Assembly (NCBI GenBank): GCA_947446625.1
Contig: CANFIE010000152.1
Span: 1-8,547 of the forward strand
DNA: 8,547 nucleotides
DNA from: Acetobacteraceae bacterium
GTDB lineage: Bacteria > Pseudomonadota > Alphaproteobacteria > Acetobacterales > Acetobacteraceae
Direction: 5' to 3'
Shown here: positions 6,805 to 8,547 of the stretch, one piece after another
Numbering within the stretch: position 1 is the first letter of the stretch
Layout of the letters: every line of letters begins with the position of its first letter
Translations under genes and position numbers: made by a program
Notes under the pieces: generated by a model
Seen by the model: only the letters and a program-made list of their open reading frames with translations
Database searches by the model: none
Told to the model about the DNA's origin: nothing

Positions 6805-8039
6805 CCTTCGGCCATCAGGGCAAGACCTTCTGCTACCGAGACGAATTCGCCGCCGGCCACCACGCGGTCGGCGCCGAAGCGATCCTCGAACAATCGCCGC
6901 ACGGCTGGCACCAGAGAAGTGCCGCCAGTGAGGAAGACGCGGTCGATTTGGCTGGGTTGCATGGCCGCATCCACCAGGGCGGCATCCACCGCCGCGCCGA
7001 TGCGTGCCAACTCTGGCGCAATCCAGTTCTCGAACTCGGCACGCTCGATCTCGGCCGTTAGGGCGAAATCAGCATGGGTGAAGTGGAGCGTGGCGCGCTC
7101 GGCACCAGAGAGCGCCGCCTTCACGCCCGATACGGCGCGGTAGAGTGCATAGCCAGCTTCGTCCTCAATCAGTTGCACCAAGCGGCGCAGACGCTCGGGG
7201 TGTTCGGCGGTGCGGGTTACTTCAGCGATGTCGCGCAGGGTGCGCGGCGCACGCATCAGGGAAAGCTGGTGCCAACGGGCGAAGCCACTGAACCAGGCCG
7301 GCGGCACCGGCAGTGGCTTGCCCATGACCGTGTAGCTGCTGCCCTTGCCCAGCAAAGGGGAGATCACGCGGTCGATGATGCGGTAGTCAAAGGAATCGCC
7401 GGCGATGCCAACGCCCGAATGCCCCAGCGGCACCACCTGCCGAGGCGGGCCGGGCGAAAAGCGCAGCACGGAAAAATCGCTGGTGCCGCCGCCGAAATCA
7501 GCCACCAGCACGGTGGCCGGCGCATTCAGGCGCTGGGCGAAACGCTGGCCGGCGGCGGCAGGTTCCAGCGCTACCTGCACGGCAGGGAAACCTGCTGCGG
7601 CGAAGGCGGCACGCAGCCGGGTCTCACCGAAATCATCATCGGCTGCATCGCCGGCAAAGCGTACCGGGCGGCCCACAACGATGCGGGCATCAGCCATTTC
7701 TGGCCCGAAGGGCGTCAGCAATTCGCGCAGGAACAGCGCCACCAGGCCTTCCAACCCCCATGGCCGGCCAAAGATGCGCGTTTCAGTAAAGCTACGCTGC
7801 GCCAGGTAGCTTTTCATCGACATGATCAGCCGGCTGTCGAGTGGCTCCTCGAGATACGCCTCAATGCCTGCGGGGCCGGCGGCATGGCGCACCTGACCGC
7901 GCGCGTCGCTCCAGAAGCAGAGCACGCTGCGGAACACATCGCCGCCCGGGTGTTGCAGCGTGGCGGCGGTGCCGTCAGGCCGCAGCACGGAAACCACGCT
8001 GTTTGTGGTGCCGAAATCAATACCAATGGCAGGGCGCAT
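6801..8039 (-). CDS. Hsp70 family (YegD-like) ATPase
   Basis: A 412-aa cytoplasmic actin/Hsp70-fold protein resembling E. coli YegD, an Hsp70-like protein of poorly known role. Visible ATP-site motifs are phosphate-1 IGIDFGTTNS (residues 5-14), phosphate-2 DFGGGTSD (181-188) and the adenosine motif LTGGTS (370-375). GRPVRF, LEPAAAG and GHSGVGIAGDSFD also match the YegD pattern. The protein is essentially only a nucleotide-binding domain with insertions: it ends shortly after the adenosine motif, so the DnaK peptide-binding domain and lid are absent. I chose ATG at 8039 because MRPAIGIDFGTTNS is the canonical Hsp70 beginning; the frame stays open to 8216, but that stretch overlaps the divergent gene and has no family features. 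No clear Shine-Dalgarno precedes the ATG. No CIRCE element is seen, so HrcA heat-shock control is unlikely. The substrate is unknown. Its stop shares a CTAG with the receptor gene's stop. Confidence 0.92.
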   Translation of the reverse strand: MRPAIGIDFGTTNSVVSVLRPDGTAATLQHPGGDVFRSVLCFWSDARGQVRHAAGPAGIEAYLEEPLDSRLIMSMKSYLAQRSFTETRIFGRPWGLEGLVALFLRELLTPFGPEMADARIVVGRPVRFAGDAADDDFGETRLRAAFAAAGFPAVQVALEPAAAGQRFAQRLNAPATVLVADFGGGTSDFSVLRFSPGPPRQVVPLGHSGVGIAGDSFDYRIIDRVISPLLGKGSSYTVMGKPLPVPPAWFSGFARWHQLSLMRAPRTLRDIAEVTRTAEHPERLRRLVQLIEDEAGYALYRAVSGVKAALSGAERATLHFTHADFALTAEIERAEFENWIAPELARIGAAVDAALVDAAMQPSQIDRVFLTGGTSLVPAVRRLFEDRFGADRVVAGGEFVSVAEGLALMAEG

Positions 8040-8110
8040 GCGTGGACAACCGAAGAGAGGCAGGTCATCAACCGCGCCGGCGCGAGCTTTGCAAGCGCCA
8101 TTGCGCTGGC

Positions 8111-8139
8111 TTGGGCCAGGCCGTAACTCTGACGATAAA
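8111..8139 (+). promoter_or_regulatory. Possible sigma-70 type promoter for the solute-binding protein gene
   Basis: TTGGGC (8111-8116) and GATAAA (8134-8139) are separated by 17 bases, the preferred spacing, and each is a partial match to consensus. Transcription would start at about 8146, leaving a leader of some 14 bases that still includes the ribosome site. This is a by-eye match only. Confidence 0.3.
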
Positions 8140-8148
8140 TCTGCCTCC

Positions 8149-8153
8149 AAGGA
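8149..8153 (+). promoter_or_regulatory. Ribosome binding site of the solute-binding protein gene
   Basis: AAGGA lies 6 bases before the ATG at 8160, good spacing, and supports that start. Confidence 0.65.
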
Positions 8154-8159
8154 CCGTCC

Positions 8160-8547
8160 ATGCCGCTCTCTCGTCGCGCCTTGCTGGGCGCCACCATGGC
8201 GCTGCCCGCGCTGCATGCCCGTGCCCAGGGTTGGCCCACCCGGCCCATTCGTATCATCGTGCCTTCCGTGACCGGCGGCTTCGACAACTACGCGCGGTTG
8301 ATGACACCGCGGCTTTCCGAGATTTTTGGCGTGCCGGTGGTCATCGACAACAAGCCCGGCGCCAATGGCAATATTGGTATGCAGGAAGTGCAGCGCGCGG
8401 CGCCGGATGGGACCACGCTGCTGTTTGGCGCGGTGGGGTCGCTCTCCATCAACATCAGCGTGTACAAGGGCATGCCGCTGGACCCGGTGGATGATCTGGC
8501 GGCGGTGGCCTGCCCGGTGACGTCCCCAATGGTCTGGGTGGCCAACC
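8160..8547 (+). CDS. Bug/TctC-type tripartite tricarboxylate transporter substrate-binding protein, 3' partial
   Basis: The first 129 residues of a periplasmic solute-binding protein that would deliver a carboxylate or similar small molecule to a TctAB-type membrane transporter. The frame runs off the right edge; family members are usually about 320 aa, so roughly 40% is present. The N-terminus is a signal peptide with a twin-arginine-like start (LSRRALLGA), a short hydrophobic stretch and a likely cleavage after ARA at about residue 22. The mature part opens with WPTRPIRIIVP, then GGFDNYARLMTPRLSE, VVIDNKPGANGNIG and APDGTTLLFG, the usual sequence of Bug-family blocks. The GGxxD loop and the NKPGA segment line the ligand site in known structures. 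Tat-type or Sec export is possible. Such genes are often numerous orphans in Bordetella, Cupriavidus and Acetobacteraceae, and no tctAB genes are visible, so the ligand cannot be named. Confidence 0.9.
   Translation, partial: MPLSRRALLGATMALPALHARAQGWPTRPIRIIVPSVTGGFDNYARLMTPRLSEIFGVPVVIDNKPGANGNIGMQEVQRAAPDGTTLLFGAVGSLSINISVYKGMPLDPVDDLAAVACPVTSPMVWVAN

Larger units (their letters stand above)
8040..8159. promoter_or_regulatory. Divergent intergenic region with several short palindromes
   Basis: These 120 bases separate the Hsp70-like gene from the divergent solute-binding protein gene. They contain a perfect 12-base palindrome CGCGCCGGCGCG (8073-8084) and a small hairpin, CTGGC and GCCAG around TTGG (8106-8119). 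Some of this symmetry is expected by chance in GC-rich DNA. Promoters for both genes should lie here. Confidence 0.45.

Noticed and set aside
7074..8126. Plus-strand frame (350 codons) opposite the Hsp70-like gene
   Set aside because: It is antisense to intact ATP-site motifs and has no recognisable domain.
8040..8216. 59-residue N-terminal extension of the Hsp70-like protein
   Set aside because: Hsp70 proteins begin just before the IGIDFGTTNS motif; the extension overlaps the divergent gene's start.
1..8547. tRNA, rRNA, CRISPR array, insertion sequence or phage features
   Set aside because: I saw no cloverleaf-like sequence, regularly spaced direct repeats, transposase motifs or phage genes.

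Overview
The window is GC-rich, densely coding DNA that looks like chromosome of an alphaproteobacterium. Acetobacteraceae (Roseomonas-like) is my best guess, from the Bug/TctC solute-binding protein, the chemoreceptor layout (HAMP, then a PAS-like domain, then the signalling domain) and the codon use. That placement is inference. I see six protein-coding genes, two of them cut by the window edges, and no RNA genes, insertion sequences, CRISPR arrays or phage genes.

Region 1 (3-3619, plus strand) is part of a nitrate-assimilation operon. A NirB/NasC-like FAD-dependent NAD(P)H oxidoreductase, missing its N-terminus at the left edge, overlaps by 4 bases the start of nasA, the large molybdenum subunit of assimilatory nitrate reductase. 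The reductase lacks the [2Fe-2S] and siroheme domains of full NirB, while NasA carries a C-terminal BFD-like [2Fe-2S] domain. The likely electron path is NAD(P)H to FAD to [2Fe-2S] to [4Fe-4S] to molybdenum.

Region 2 (3617-3721) is a 98-base gap between convergent genes. It is filled by two imperfectly related palindromes that share the ends TAGAGCA and TGCTCTA. Each flanking gene takes its stop codon from the outer end of one palindrome. This is the most unusual structure in the window.

Region 3 (3718-4350, minus strand) encodes a flavin reductase-like FMN-binding split-barrel protein. A 138-base divergent spacer holding a perfect 7-bp-arm palindrome separates it from a methyl-accepting chemotaxis protein (4489-6804, plus). 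This receptor has two membrane segments, a large helical periplasmic domain, HAMP, a PAS-like domain and the signalling hairpin.

Region 4 (6801-8039, minus strand) encodes a short YegD-like Hsp70-family ATPase. Its stop codon overlaps the receptor's stop in a shared CTAG. A 120-base divergent spacer leads to the start of a Bug/TctC-type periplasmic solute-binding protein (8160 to the right edge).

Only the first two genes clearly act together. The others look like unrelated single-gene units, and I found no convincing evidence of a new multigene system.
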